Source of the DNA: Microtetraspora sp. NBRC 13810
GTDB lineage: Bacteria > Actinomycetota > Actinomycetes > Streptosporangiales > Streptosporangiaceae
DNA length: 64,000 nt
Reading direction: 5' to 3'
Assembly: GCF_030268685.1 (NCBI RefSeq)
Contig: NZ_BSRQ01000032.1
Span: 1 to 64,000, forward strand
Positions 15,987-24,641 of the stretch are shown piece after piece. How positions within the stretch are numbered: position 1 is the stretch's first letter; each line of letters starts with the position of its first letter. The notes under the pieces are model-generated. The model saw only the letters and a list, made by a program, of their open reading frames with translations. It was not told the origin of the DNA and did no database searches. The position numbers were made by a program, and so were the translations under genes.

Positions 15987-17587
15987 CGTCGCCTCCTGGC
16001 GGCCATGACGGCGGCGCCCGTCTCCCGGGTGTCCGTGAAGTCCCTGCTGGTTCCGTCGAGGTCGACGCGGTAGCCGTACCCGGTGGCGACCACGTCCACG
16101 ACCCGGCCGGCGGGTCGCCCGCACCGCCGTTCGCATCCCGCCCAGTGCACCGGGAGAGTAGCGGCCCCCTCCACGCCGTCGCTCACCCGGGGTCCGGCCC
16201 CGCCGCTCCCGACCGACACCGGAACGTCCGCGACGTCCGCGACGTCCGCGACGGCACCGGCGGCGTCGGCGGCACCGGCGGCGTCGGCGGCGTCGGCGGC
16301 GTCGGCGGCGTCGGCGCGAACGTCGGCGAGGGACTTCGCGCATCCCGGCCGCCCCGCGCAGGCGGTCATCCCCTGGTACGGCGACGCGGGGTCGGTGACC
16401 AGCCCAGCGCCCGCCAGCGTCGCGGCCCACCGCTCGGCCTCCGCCCACGGCAGGTCCGGCACCACCGCCTCCCGCCAGGGAGTGACCCGCACCTCTCCCC
16501 CGCCCGCCGCCGCGGCCTCGGCGAGCAGCTCCGCCTGCGCCGCCGTCAGCCGCCCCAGCGGCACGAGCACCACCAGCGCGAACCCCCCGTCGCGCTGCTC
16601 CACCACCCCCACCGGCCGCCCCACCCGCCGCCCGACAGCTCGCCACTTGCCGGCATCCGCGCCGGTGTCCGCGCCCGTGCCTGAGTCGGTGCCTGTGCCC
16701 GTGCCCGTGCGTGCGGCGGTTTCCGCGTCGGTGGCGGCCAGCCGCGCGGCCACTCGGGCGGGGCCGTCGGCGAGCTCGGCCAGCCGCCAGGCGCCCGAGC
16801 CCTGCGCGGCGCGCTCGTCCAGGAATGCCTCCGCCACGGCCAGCATCCCGGCGACCGCTCCGGAGAGCGGCACCCGCAGCCCGGCGTCCACCCCCGACAG
16901 CAGCAACCCCACGACCGGCTCGCCCTCCCGCCCGGCCCCGAAGCCGCGCACCTCAGAGCCGCGAGCCTCGGAAACGGGGGTCTCGAAGCCGAGGACGTCG
17001 GCTGGGATGAGGGTCACGTCCGCGTCGAGGGTGGTCACGTCGCCGGTGCCGTCGTCGAGGGCGAAGAGGAAGCGGCCGGGCAGGGCGGCGAGCGCCGGGC
17101 GGGCGCAGAGGCGGCGATCCAGCTCGGCCACCAGCGACCGTACGTCGAGCACGCTCTCCGCGGCACGCCCCGCCAGCGGCGAGGCGACGATGTTACGCAC
17201 CCGCTCGTGGGTCGCAGACGGCAACAGCCCCGCCGCCGCCATCCGCTCCGCGAACGACGCGCCCGTATCCCCACGCGACATCCCTGCGCCCCCACGCGAC
17301 ATCCCCGTGGCCGGGGGTGACGGGTCGGGGAGGTCGCTCGACGTCGTCGTGGCCGGGGGTGACGGGTGGGGGAGGCCGCGGAGTTGCAGGTTTGCGCGGG
17401 AGGTCAGTTCCAGGACGGCGGAGCCGAGGTCGCGGGCGGCGGCGGCTACCTGGCGGAGCTGGGAGGTGGTGAGGACGCCGCCGGGGAGGCGGAGCCGGGC
17501 GAGGCCGCCGTCTGCCGCGACGTGCACCTGAAGCGCACCGGGACACGCGTCGCGTCGCGATCGTCCAGAAAAGTCGGCTATGGCCAC
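15983..17587 (-). CDS. cobG: Precorrin-3B synthase (monooxygenase) CobG, with low-complexity insertions
   Basis: CobG uses O2 to hydroxylate precorrin-3A before ring contraction. It belongs to the sulfite/nitrite reductase-like superfamily. The N-terminus has '[12 protein letters not shown]' and '[13 protein letters not shown]'. The [4Fe-4S] ligands appear as C-x5-C ('CAGRPGC') and C-x3-C ('CERRC'). At 534 residues it is longer than usual (~400-460). A Thr/Gly/Asp-rich stretch (16650-16712) and a 30-residue Ala-Asp run (16222-16318) are inserted, the latter exactly between the two cysteine pairs. The start is taken as GTG 17587, without a clear Shine-Dalgarno; the open frame continuing to 22249 is antisense to cobN and is rejected. 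First gene of cobG-cobH-cobIJ, divergent from the cobN riboswitch. Confidence 0.88.
   Translation of the reverse strand: MAIADFSGRSRRDACPGALQVHVAADGGLARLRLPGGVLTTSQLRQVAAAARDLGSAVLELTSRANLQLRGLPHPSPPATTTSSDLPDPSPPATGMSRGGAGMSRGDTGASFAERMAAAGLLPSATHERVRNIVASPLAGRAAESVLDVRSLVAELDRRLCARPALAALPGRFLFALDDGTGDVTTLDADVTLIPADVLGFETPVSEARGSEVRGFGAGREGEPVVGLLLSGVDAGLRVPLSGAVAGMLAVAEAFLDERAAQGSGAWRLAELADGPARVAARLAATDAETAARTGTGTGTDSGTGADTGADAGKWRAVGRRVGRPVGVVEQRDGGFALVVLVPLGRLTAAQAELLAEAAAAGGGEVRVTPWREAVVPDLPWAEAERWAATLAGAGLVTDPASPYQGMTACAGRPGCAKSLADVRADAADAADAADAAGAADAAGAVADVADVADVPVSVGSGGAGPRVSDGVEGAATLPVHWAGCERRCGRPAGRVVDVVATGYGYRVDLDGTSRDFTDTRETGAAVMAARRRR
16222..16318. repeat. Trinucleotide-like microsatellite inside cobG
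   Basis: Reiterated GCGACGTCC-type and GGCGTC-GGC units (97 bp) encode an Ala/Asp run on the minus strand. The array stays in frame and lies between the two Fe-S cysteine pairs of CobG. Confidence 0.8.
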
Positions 17588-17640
17588 GGTGAGGATGGTA
17601 ACGCCAGTTTCCTGCTGGGTACCGGCCTGGCATAGTTTGC

Positions 17641-17800
17641 TCTTAGGCGACGGCACAAGGAGGAAGCCGGTGTGAATCCGGCGCGGTCCCGCCACTGTCA
17701 CCGGGGAGCGAACCCCTTGCACCGCCACGGTCCGGAAGACGGGCTGGAAGGCCGGGGCGAGCGCTGATCCGGAAGCCAGGAGACTCCTGCCGCCGCGACA
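17641..17800 (+). ncRNA. Cobalamin riboswitch upstream of cobN
   Basis: The conserved core is clear: 'GAAGCCGGTGTGAATCCGGC' followed by 'GCGGTCCCGCCACTGT', and further down the B12-box-like AAGCCAGGAGACTCCTGCCG at 17772-17791. This matches the adenosyl-/hydroxo-cobalamin aptamer on the plus strand, ending ~40 bp before the cobN start. A short hairpin CGGGG-cgagga-CCCCG (17810-17825) abuts the ribosome-binding site GAGGGAGGA and could serve as the expression platform, blocking translation when B12 binds (inference). Confidence 0.93.
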
Positions 17801-17839
17801 CCCGCGACCCGGGGCGAGGACCCCGAGGGAGGACCCGCC

Positions 17840-20800
17840 ATGCCGCCCACCCCCGTACCCCCTGCCGCCCCGGACACCCCCGGGCAGACCCCCTCCACCC
17901 CCCACGACTCCCCCACCACACCGGCCGCGAACCCTACGGGCATCCCCGGCCAAGTTCCCTCCCACGACTCCCCCGCCGCACCGACGCCGAGTGCCCCGGA
18001 CACCCCGGGCGGGCGGCGCGACGAGGGCGGTGGAGATGATCTTCGTACCGTGTTGCTGCTTTCGACCTCGGACACCGACCTGCTGAGTGCGCGGGCCGGT
18101 GGGGCCGCCTACCGGCTGGGGAATCCGGCCCGGCTCGGCGTGGCGGACCTGCCGGAACTGCTCGACGGGGTGGATCTCGTCGTCGTGCGGCTGCTGGGCG
18201 GGCGGCGGGCCTGGGAGGAAGGGCTGGACGCGCTGCTCGCGAGCGGGCGGCCGGTGGTCGTGCTGGGCGGTGAGCAGGCGCCGGACGCCGAGCTGATGGA
18301 GCTGTCCACGGTGAGCGGCGGGGTCTGCGCCGAGGCGCACGCCTACCTCGCCCACGGCGGCGCCGGGAACCTCAACCAGTTGCACGCCTTCCTGTCCGAC
18401 ACGGTGCTCCTCACCGGCCACGGCTTCGCGCCCCCCGAGCCGACCCCCGGCTGGGGCGTCCTTGCCCGCCCGCAGCCGGCGGGCGCGCCCGGCGACGGCC
18501 CGGTCGTCGGGGTGCTGTACTACCGGGCGCACCACGTGGCCGGGAACACCGCGTTCGTCGAGACGCTGTGCCGGGCGATCGAGGACGCGGGAGGCCGGGC
18601 GCTGCCGGTGTACTGCGCGTCGCTGCGTACGGCCGAGCCCGCGCTGCTGGAGACGCTGCGCACGGCGGACGCGCTGGTCGTGACCGTGCTGGCGGCGGGA
18701 GGAACCCGCCCGGCGACCGCCTCGGCCGGCGGGGACGACTCGGCGTGGGACGTGGGCGCGCTGGCCGAGCTGGACGTGCCGATCCTGCAGGGGCTGTGCC
18801 TGACGACGAGCCGCGAGGCGTGGAAGGCGAACGACGACGGCCTGTCTCCGCTGGACGCGGCCTCGCAGGTGGCGATCCCGGAGTTCGACGGGCGGATCAT
18901 CACGGTGCCGTTCTCGTTCAAGGAGATCGACGAGGACGGCCTGACCGTCTACGTCGCCGATCCGGAGCGGGCCGCCCGGGTGGCCGGCATCGCCGTACGG
19001 CACGGCCTGCTGCGGCACATCCCCGCGGAGCGCAAGAAGATCGTGGTGATGCTGTCGGCGTACCCGACCAAGCACGCCAGGATCGGCAACGCGGTCGGCC
19101 TGGACACCCCGGCCAGCACGGTCAAGCTGCTCGCCGCCATGCGCGACGCGGGCTACGACCTCGGCGACGGCCTGCCCGGCGTCGCGGGGCAGGACGGCGA
19201 CGCGCTGATCCACGCCCTGATCGCGGCGGGCGGGCAGGATCAGGACTGGCTCACCGAGGAGCAGCTCGCCGGGAACCCGGTGCGCGTCCCGGCCGCCCGC
19301 TACCGGGCCTGGTTCGAGACCCTGCCGCAGGACCTGCGCGAGGAGATCGAACGCCACTGGGGGCCGCCGCCCGGCGAGCTGTTCGTGGACCGCTCGCGCG
19401 ACCCGGACGGCGAGATCGTGCTGGCCGCGCTGCGGTCGGGGAACCTCGTGGTGATGGTGCAGCCGCCGCGCGGCTTCGGGGAGAACCCGATCGCGATCTA
19501 CCACGACCCGGACCTGCCGCCGAGCCACCACTACCTGGCGGCCTACCGGTGGCTGGCGGAGGAGTTCGGCGCGCACGCCATGGTGCACGTCGGCAAGCAC
19601 GGCAACCTGGAGTGGCTGCCCGGCAAGTCTGCGGGGATGTCCGCGTCGTGCGGCCCGGACGCGGCGCTCGGCGACCTGCCGCTGTTCTACCCGTTCCTGG
19701 TGAACGACCCGGGCGAGGGCACTCAGGCCAAGCGGCGCGCGCACGCGGTGCTGGTGGACCACATGGTGCCGCCGATGGCCCGCGCCGAGACCTACGGCGA
19801 CATCGCCCGGCTGGAACAGCTCCTCGACGAGCACGCCACGATCGCGGCCCTGGACCCGGCCAAGCTGCCCGCGATCCGGGCGCAGATCTGGACCCTGATC
19901 CAGGCCGCGCGCCTGGACCACGACCTGGGCATCGGCGACCGGCCGCACGACACCGAGTTCGACGACTTCCTGCTGCACGTGGACGGCTGGCTGTGTGAGG
20001 TGAAGGACGCCCAGATCAGGGACGGCCTGCACGTGCTCGGCGCCGCGCCGGAGGGCAGGGGCCGGGTGGACCTGGTGCTCGCCATGCTCCGCGCCCGGCA
20101 GATGTGGGCGGGCCGGGAGACGCTGCCCGGCCTGCGGGAGGCGCTCGGCCTCGCCGAGGACGGCGGCGCCGCGCGGGTGAGCGTGGACGAGGCGGAGGCC
20201 CGCGCCCGCGCGCTGGTCGAGGCGATGGAGGCGCGCGGCTGGGACCCGGCCGCGGCGCCCGGCGTCGCGGCCGGCGAGCCGGAGCAGGTGGCGCGCATCC
20301 TCGCCTTCGCGGCCACGGAGATCGTGCCGCGGCTGGACCGCACCGTGGACGAGATCACCGTGCTGCTGCACGCGCTGGAGGGCGGCTACGTGCCGGCCGG
20401 GCCGAGCGGCTCGCCGCTGCGCGGCCTGATCAACGTGCTGCCGACCGGGCGGAACTTCTACTCGGTGGACCCCAGGGCGGTGCCGAGCAGGCTGGCCTGG
20501 GAGACCGGCCAGGCGATGGCGGACTCGCTGCTGGAGCGGTACCGCGCCGACACCGGCGAGTGGCCGCGTTCGGTGGGGCTGTCGGTGTGGGGCACCAGCG
20601 CGATGCGCACGGCGGGCGACGACGTTGCGGAGGTGCTGGCCCTGCTCGGCGTCCGCCCGGTGTGGGACGACGCCTCGCGCCGGGTCACCGGTCTGGAGCC
20701 GATCCCGACGGCCGAGCTGGGCCGTCCCAGGATCGACGTCACGGTCCGGATCAGCGGCTTCTTCCGCGACGCGTTCCCGCACGTGGTGGCCATGCTGGAC

Positions 20801-21628
20801 GACGCCGTACGGCTGGTGGCCGGCCTGCCCGAGCCGGACGAGGACAACCTGGTCCGCGCGCACGTGCGGGCGGACCAGGCGGCGCACGGCGACGAGCGGC
20901 GGGCCACGCTGCGCGTCTTCGGCTCGCGCCCGGGGGCGTACGGCGCCGGCCTGCTGCCGCTGATCGACAGCAGGAACTGGCGCGACGACGCCGACCTGGC
21001 GGAGGTGTACGCGGTGTGGGGCGGCTTCGCCTACGGCCGCGACCTGGACGGCGTGCCCGCCAGGCAGGACATGGAGAACGCCTACCGCAGGATCGCCGTC
21101 GCCGCCAAGAACGTCGACACCCGCGAGCACGACATCGCCGACTCCGACGACTACTTCCAGTACCACGGCGGCATGATCGCCACCGTCCGCGCCCTCACCG
21201 GCAAAGCCCCGGCCGCCTACGTCGGGGACAGCACCCGCCCCGACGCGGTGCGGACCAGGACCCTGCACGAGGAGACCTCGCGGATCTTCCGCGCCCGCGT
21301 GGTGAACCCCAACTGGCTGGCGGCGATGCGCCGGCACGGTTACAAGGGCGCGTTCGAGCTGGCCGCAACGGTGGACTACCTGTTCGGCTACGACGCGACG
21401 ACCGGCGTGGTGGCCGACTGGATGTACGACAAGCTCGCCGCCACGTACGTGCTGGATCCGGAGAACCAGGCGTTCATGGCCGAGTCGAACCCGTGGGCGC
21501 TGCACGGGATCGCGGAGCGTCTCCTCGAAGCGGCGAGCCGGGAGATGTGGCAGAGCCCCGACCCGGAGATCCTGGCCGCCCTCCAGGAGGTGTATCTCAA
21601 GACGGAGGGCGACCTGGAAGACCGCTGA
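17840..21628 (+). CDS. cobN: Cobaltochelatase subunit CobN
   Basis: The 1262-residue large subunit of the ATP-dependent cobalt chelatase inserts Co(II) into hydrogenobyrinic acid a,c-diamide. The family core motif 'HVGKHGNLEWLPGKSAG' is present near residue 590, together with 'NLVVMVQPPRGFGENP', 'GYVPAGPSGSPLRGLINVLPTGRNFY' and 'MANAYRR'-like 'MENAYRRIAVAAKN'. The first ~65 residues are a Pro/Thr/Ser-rich tail absent from most CobN proteins. The start is still supported by GAGGGAGGA before ATG 17840. CobST partners are missing; the ChlID fusion at 24642-26759 presumably supplies the AAA motor. Expression is controlled by the riboswitch immediately upstream. Confidence 0.96.
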   Translation: MPPTPVPPAAPDTPGQTPSTPHDSPTTPAANPTGIPGQVPSHDSPAAPTPSAPDTPGGRRDEGGGDDLRTVLLLSTSDTDLLSARAGGAAYRLGNPARLGVADLPELLDGVDLVVVRLLGGRRAWEEGLDALLASGRPVVVLGGEQAPDAELMELSTVSGGVCAEAHAYLAHGGAGNLNQLHAFLSDTVLLTGHGFAPPEPTPGWGVLARPQPAGAPGDGPVVGVLYYRAHHVAGNTAFVETLCRAIEDAGGRALPVYCASLRTAEPALLETLRTADALVVTVLAAGGTRPATASAGGDDSAWDVGALAELDVPILQGLCLTTSREAWKANDDGLSPLDAASQVAIPEFDGRIITVPFSFKEIDEDGLTVYVADPERAARVAGIAVRHGLLRHIPAERKKIVVMLSAYPTKHARIGNAVGLDTPASTVKLLAAMRDAGYDLGDGLPGVAGQDGDALIHALIAAGGQDQDWLTEEQLAGNPVRVPAARYRAWFETLPQDLREEIERHWGPPPGELFVDRSRDPDGEIVLAALRSGNLVVMVQPPRGFGENPIAIYHDPDLPPSHHYLAAYRWLAEEFGAHAMVHVGKHGNLEWLPGKSAGMSASCGPDAALGDLPLFYPFLVNDPGEGTQAKRRAHAVLVDHMVPPMARAETYGDIARLEQLLDEHATIAALDPAKLPAIRAQIWTLIQAARLDHDLGIGDRPHDTEFDDFLLHVDGWLCEVKDAQIRDGLHVLGAAPEGRGRVDLVLAMLRARQMWAGRETLPGLREALGLAEDGGAARVSVDEAEARARALVEAMEARGWDPAAAPGVAAGEPEQVARILAFAATEIVPRLDRTVDEITVLLHALEGGYVPAGPSGSPLRGLINVLPTGRNFYSVDPRAVPSRLAWETGQAMADSLLERYRADTGEWPRSVGLSVWGTSAMRTAGDDVAEVLALLGVRPVWDDASRRVTGLEPIPTAELGRPRIDVTVRISGFFRDAFPHVVAMLDDAVRLVAGLPEPDEDNLVRAHVRADQAAHGDERRATLRVFGSRPGAYGAGLLPLIDSRNWRDDADLAEVYAVWGGFAYGRDLDGVPARQDMENAYRRIAVAAKNVDTREHDIADSDDYFQYHGGMIATVRALTGKAPAAYVGDSTRPDAVRTRTLHEETSRIFRARVVNPNWLAAMRRHGYKGAFELAATVDYLFGYDATTGVVADWMYDKLAATYVLDPENQAFMAESNPWALHGIAERLLEAASREMWQSPDPEILAALQEVYLKTEGDLEDR

Positions 21629-21639
21629 CGTCCGGCGGC

Positions 21640-22455
21640 TCAGCTCACCGAGTAGATTTTTATCGAGTATTCGGGATCCGAGTCCGAGGTGGACTCGGAG
21701 TCCCCGGCCGTTTCGTAGCCGACGGCGCATCCGCCCTTCAGGACGGCCAGCACGTCGTCCTTTGTCGTGCACTTCACGACGCCCGCCACCTCGGACTCCA
21801 TGACCGTGATCGTGGACACCTTCTGGTGCCGGTGCAGGCGCACGCTCATGTGATGACTTTTCGTCTCGAAGTGCGCGATATAGTGGGCGTCTTTCTCGTC
21901 GCCGAGGAATCCCGTCTTGTCGAATATGGTATCCGTGAACCAGGCCGCGGAATTGGCGGAATCCATGTCCAGCTCGTGTTCGTACACCTTCACGAGTTTC
22001 AGCGCCGCCGCCGTGTCGAGCGCCCCGGCCTTCTTCTTCAGCCAGTCGGGCGCCTTCCCGTATGACGCGTCGGGTTCCAGGCCGTCCATGATCTCCCAGG
22101 CCGCGGTCAGGGCGCGCACGGCGTGCCGGATCTCGTGACCGTCGCCGTCGAACCCCGCGGCCTTCAGCAGCGTCTGCAAGGTGCCGAGGTCGGCGGCCTT
22201 GACGTCGGCGCGGTCGCCGGACCATTTGCACGTCCCGGTCGGCTGCCATCGCTCAAGGCAGCCCCACAGGTTCTCGATCCACACCGGCTGCGCCCGGTGG
22301 ATGGTGACCCAGCCCCCGCACAAACCGTTCAGGGCCACACTCGAATACCAGCCGTCCAGGAGCTCGCTCTGCAACGCGGACTGCTCGTCGCCGGCGGACT
22401 GCTCAAGAAGCCTGCAGGCGTAGATCATCCTGCCCTGGATTTCTTCTTGGTTCAT
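21640..22455 (-). CDS. Hypothetical protein inserted in the cobalamin locus
   Basis: A 271-residue soluble protein with no signal peptide or membrane segment, in which I recognise no family. It has Trp-rich segments ('CGGWVTIHRAQPVWIENLWGC'), a helical middle part, a His-rich patch ('KSHHMSVRLHRHQKVST') and an acidic Ser/Asp-rich tail. Base composition differs from its neighbours: a sampled 60-base line (21901-21960) is 58% G+C against 82% for one in cobN. The ATG 22455 start has GGGAGGGG nearby. It lies between cobN (convergent) and cobB (same strand, 209 bp upstream) and has no visible link to B12. It looks like a later arrival. Confidence 0.75.
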   Translation of the reverse strand: MNQEEIQGRMIYACRLLEQSAGDEQSALQSELLDGWYSSVALNGLCGGWVTIHRAQPVWIENLWGCLERWQPTGTCKWSGDRADVKAADLGTLQTLLKAAGFDGDGHEIRHAVRALTAAWEIMDGLEPDASYGKAPDWLKKKAGALDTAAALKLVKVYEHELDMDSANSAAWFTDTIFDKTGFLGDEKDAHYIAHFETKSHHMSVRLHRHQKVSTITVMESEVAGVVKCTTKDDVLAVLKGGCAVGYETAGDSESTSDSDPEYSIKIYSVS

Positions 22456-22497
22456 TCCTTGAACCCCTCCCGCTGAGCCCCGATACGTGGTGGACCG

Positions 22498-22544
22498 CAG
22501 TCACGCTTATTCTGACGAATGGGAGACAGGAGCGGGCGTGACTG
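22498..22544. promoter_or_regulatory. Inverted repeat upstream of the hypothetical gene
   Basis: CAGTCACGC (22498-22506) and GCGTGACTG (22536-22544) are perfect inverted repeats separated by 29 bp. They lie between cobB and the hypothetical gene. The site could be an operator for the latter, or part of a terminator for the cbt-cob operon; no U-tract is adjacent. Confidence 0.4.
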
Positions 22545-22664
22545 GGCTCATCATAACGAGAGGGGTACGCGCGGGCCAGACGGATTTGGACCGTTTTTCT
22601 TTCCGGCCGGCGCTGACGGGCTAAGGGAAAAGACGAATCACCATATGTCGCACTTTTGTGTGAT

Positions 22665-24044
22665 TTACGCCGTGATGGCGTTGAGGAAACGGGTGGCGAG
22701 TTCCGGCGTGCCCGCCCAGTGCAGGTGCAGGTAGGAGGCGGTCAGGCGGGGGGTGGCGAAGCCGTCGGCGCCGCCGCGCCAGCGGAACAGCGGGGTCGCG
22801 GCGTGCGGCGGATCGGTGGCCGTGCGGTGGAACTCGTGGCCCCGGAAGCGCTCGCCCTCGCGGGTGAGCACCGAGCGGGCGGTCGCCACGGCGTCGCGGT
22901 AGCCGAGGGTGAGACGGCCGGTCATCGCGGCGGTGACGTCCAGGACGCCGCACATGGGGCGGCCGTCGAGCTCGCGGGCCAGGTAGAGCAGCCCGGCGCA
23001 CTCGGCGGCGACCGGTCCGGCGAAGGCCGCCACCTCCTTGCGCAGCGGCTCGTTGGCCGACAGCTCGGCCGCGTACATCTCGGGGAAGCCGCCGCCGATC
23101 ACCACCGCGGCGGTGCCGCCGGGCAGCGCCTCGTCGCGCAGCGGGTCGAAGGTGACGACCCGTGCCCCCGCCGCCGCCAGCAGCTCGCCCTGCTCCGCGT
23201 ACCCGAAGGTGAACGCGGGTCCGCCCGCCATGGCCACCACCGGCGGCCCCGCGAGAGCCGCCCCCGGCGCCCCCGGAAGGGCCGACCCCGGCAGCTCCCG
23301 GAGAGCCGGCTCCGGAAGGGCCGCGGCCGGGCTCCACGGGGTCGCGGAGAGGGCGGGGGCGGAGCGGGCCACCGCCGTCAGGGCGTCCAGGTCGCAGGAG
23401 CCGGCGATCAGGGCGGCCATCCGGTCCACCGCCGCCACGGCCTCGGCGCTGCGTTCCGCGGCCGGGATGAGGCCGAGGTGGCGGGACGGGGTGGCCACGC
23501 CGTCGGTCCGGGGCACGGCGCCGAAGACGGGGAACCCGGTCTCGACGAGGACCTCGCGGCACAGTTCCTCGTGCCGGGGCGAGCCCACGTTGTTGAGGAC
23601 GACCCCGGCCAGCCGTACCCGGGTGTCGAAGACGGCGAAGCCCTGGACGATGGCGGCGACCGAACGGCTCTGGCGGGCGGCGTCGACGACGAGCACCACG
23701 GGGGCGTCGATGAGCCGGGCGACGTGCGCGGTGGAGGCGAAGTCGGTGGCGCCCGCGCCGTCGTAGAGGCCCATGACGCCCTCCACCACGGCGACGTCGG
23801 CACCCGCCGCGCCGTGCAGGAACAGCGGCGCGACCAGGTCCTCGCCGGTCAGCCACGGGTCGAGGTTGCGGCCGGGGCGGCCGGTGGCGAGCGCGTGGTA
23901 CCCGGGGTCGATGTAGTCCGGGCCGACCTTGTGCGGCGAGACCCGCAACCCCCGTGCGCGCAGCGCCGCCATCAGCCCGGTGGCCACCGTCGTCTTCCCG
24001 CTGCCCGAGGCGGGCGCGGCGACCACCAGCCTGGGCACTACCAT
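22665..24044 (-). CDS. cobB: Hydrogenobyrinic/cobyrinic acid a,c-diamide synthase
   Basis: A 459-residue glutamine-dependent amidase that amidates the a and c side chains. The N-terminal P-loop domain has 'AAPASGSGKTT' (residues 9-19), 'HKVGPDYIDPGYH' and 'EGVMGLYDG'. The C-terminal class I glutamine amidotransferase-like domain has its nucleophile in 'AECAGLLYLA' (~Cys349) and His in 'GHEFH'. A Pro/Ala/Leu-rich linker (~residues 245-270) joins them. ATG 24044 overlaps the end of cobO by seven bases. Terminal gene of the cbtB-cbtA-cobC-chlID-cobO-cobB operon. Confidence 0.95.
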   Translation of the reverse strand: MVVPRLVVAAPASGSGKTTVATGLMAALRARGLRVSPHKVGPDYIDPGYHALATGRPGRNLDPWLTGEDLVAPLFLHGAAGADVAVVEGVMGLYDGAGATDFASTAHVARLIDAPVVLVVDAARQSRSVAAIVQGFAVFDTRVRLAGVVLNNVGSPRHEELCREVLVETGFPVFGAVPRTDGVATPSRHLGLIPAAERSAEAVAAVDRMAALIAGSCDLDALTAVARSAPALSATPWSPAAALPEPALRELPGSALPGAPGAALAGPPVVAMAGGPAFTFGYAEQGELLAAAGARVVTFDPLRDEALPGGTAAVVIGGGFPEMYAAELSANEPLRKEVAAFAGPVAAECAGLLYLARELDGRPMCGVLDVTAAMTGRLTLGYRDAVATARSVLTREGERFRGHEFHRTATDPPHAATPLFRWRGGADGFATPRLTASYLHLHWAGTPELATRFLNAITA

Positions 24045-24640
24045 TCGATGCCCTTCTGGCCCTTCTGCCCGGCGTCCATCGGGTGGCGCACCTTGCCCAT
24101 CTCGGTCACCAGGTCGGCGGCCTCGACCAGTCGCGGGTCGGCGTCCCTGCCGGTGATCACGACGTGCTGGCCGCCCGGCCGGCCGGCGAGGGTGCGCACC
24201 ACGTCGGCCACGTCCACCCACCCCCACTTCATCGGGTAGGTGAACTCGTCCAGCACGTAGAACCGGTAGGTCTCGGCGGCCAGGTCGCGTTTGATCTGCT
24301 CCCAGCCCTCCAGGGCGTCGGCCGCGTGGTCCTCCTCGGTGCCCGGCCGCCTGCTCCACGACCAGCCCTCGCCCATCTTGTGCCAGGCCACCGTGCCGCC
24401 CTCGCCGGAGTCGCCGAGGACCCGCAGCGCGCGTTCCTCCCCGACCCGCCACCGGGCCGACTTGACGAACTGGAACACGCCGATCGGCCAGCCCTGGTTC
24501 CAGGCGCGCATCGCCATCCCGAAGGCGGCGGTCGACTTGCCCTTGCCCGGCCCGGTGTGCACGATCAGCAACGGCCGGGCGCGGCGCTGGCGTGTGGTCA
24601 GCCCGTCGTCCGGCACCGTCGCGGGCCTGCCCTGCGGCAT
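24038..24640 (-). CDS. cobO: Cob(I)yrinic acid a,c-diamide adenosyltransferase
   Basis: A 200-residue ATP:corrinoid adenosyltransferase (CobO/BtuR/CobA type). The variant P-loop 'TGPGKGKST' lies at residues 29-37, followed by 'AFGMAMRAWNQGWPIGVFQF', 'WSWSRR', 'VLDEFTYPMKWGWVD' and 'VITGRDADPRLVEAADLVTEM'. It attaches the 5'-deoxyadenosyl group to reduced corrinoid. ATG 24640 lies one base after the chlID stop; its ribosome-binding site AGGAAGG lies inside the chlID coding end, so the two are probably coupled. Confidence 0.96.
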   Translation of the reverse strand: MPQGRPATVPDDGLTTRQRRARPLLIVHTGPGKGKSTAAFGMAMRAWNQGWPIGVFQFVKSARWRVGEERALRVLGDSGEGGTVAWHKMGEGWSWSRRPGTEEDHAADALEGWEQIKRDLAAETYRFYVLDEFTYPMKWGWVDVADVVRTLAGRPGGQHVVITGRDADPRLVEAADLVTEMGKVRHPMDAGQKGQKGIEW

Positions 24641-24641
24641 C

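Noticed and set aside
17588-22249. Long open frame of 2088 codons running from cobG back through the antisense of cobN
   Set aside because: Only the cobG part (15983-17587) has protein-family content. The rest is the noncoding complement of cobN in G+C-rich DNA, where stop codons are rare.
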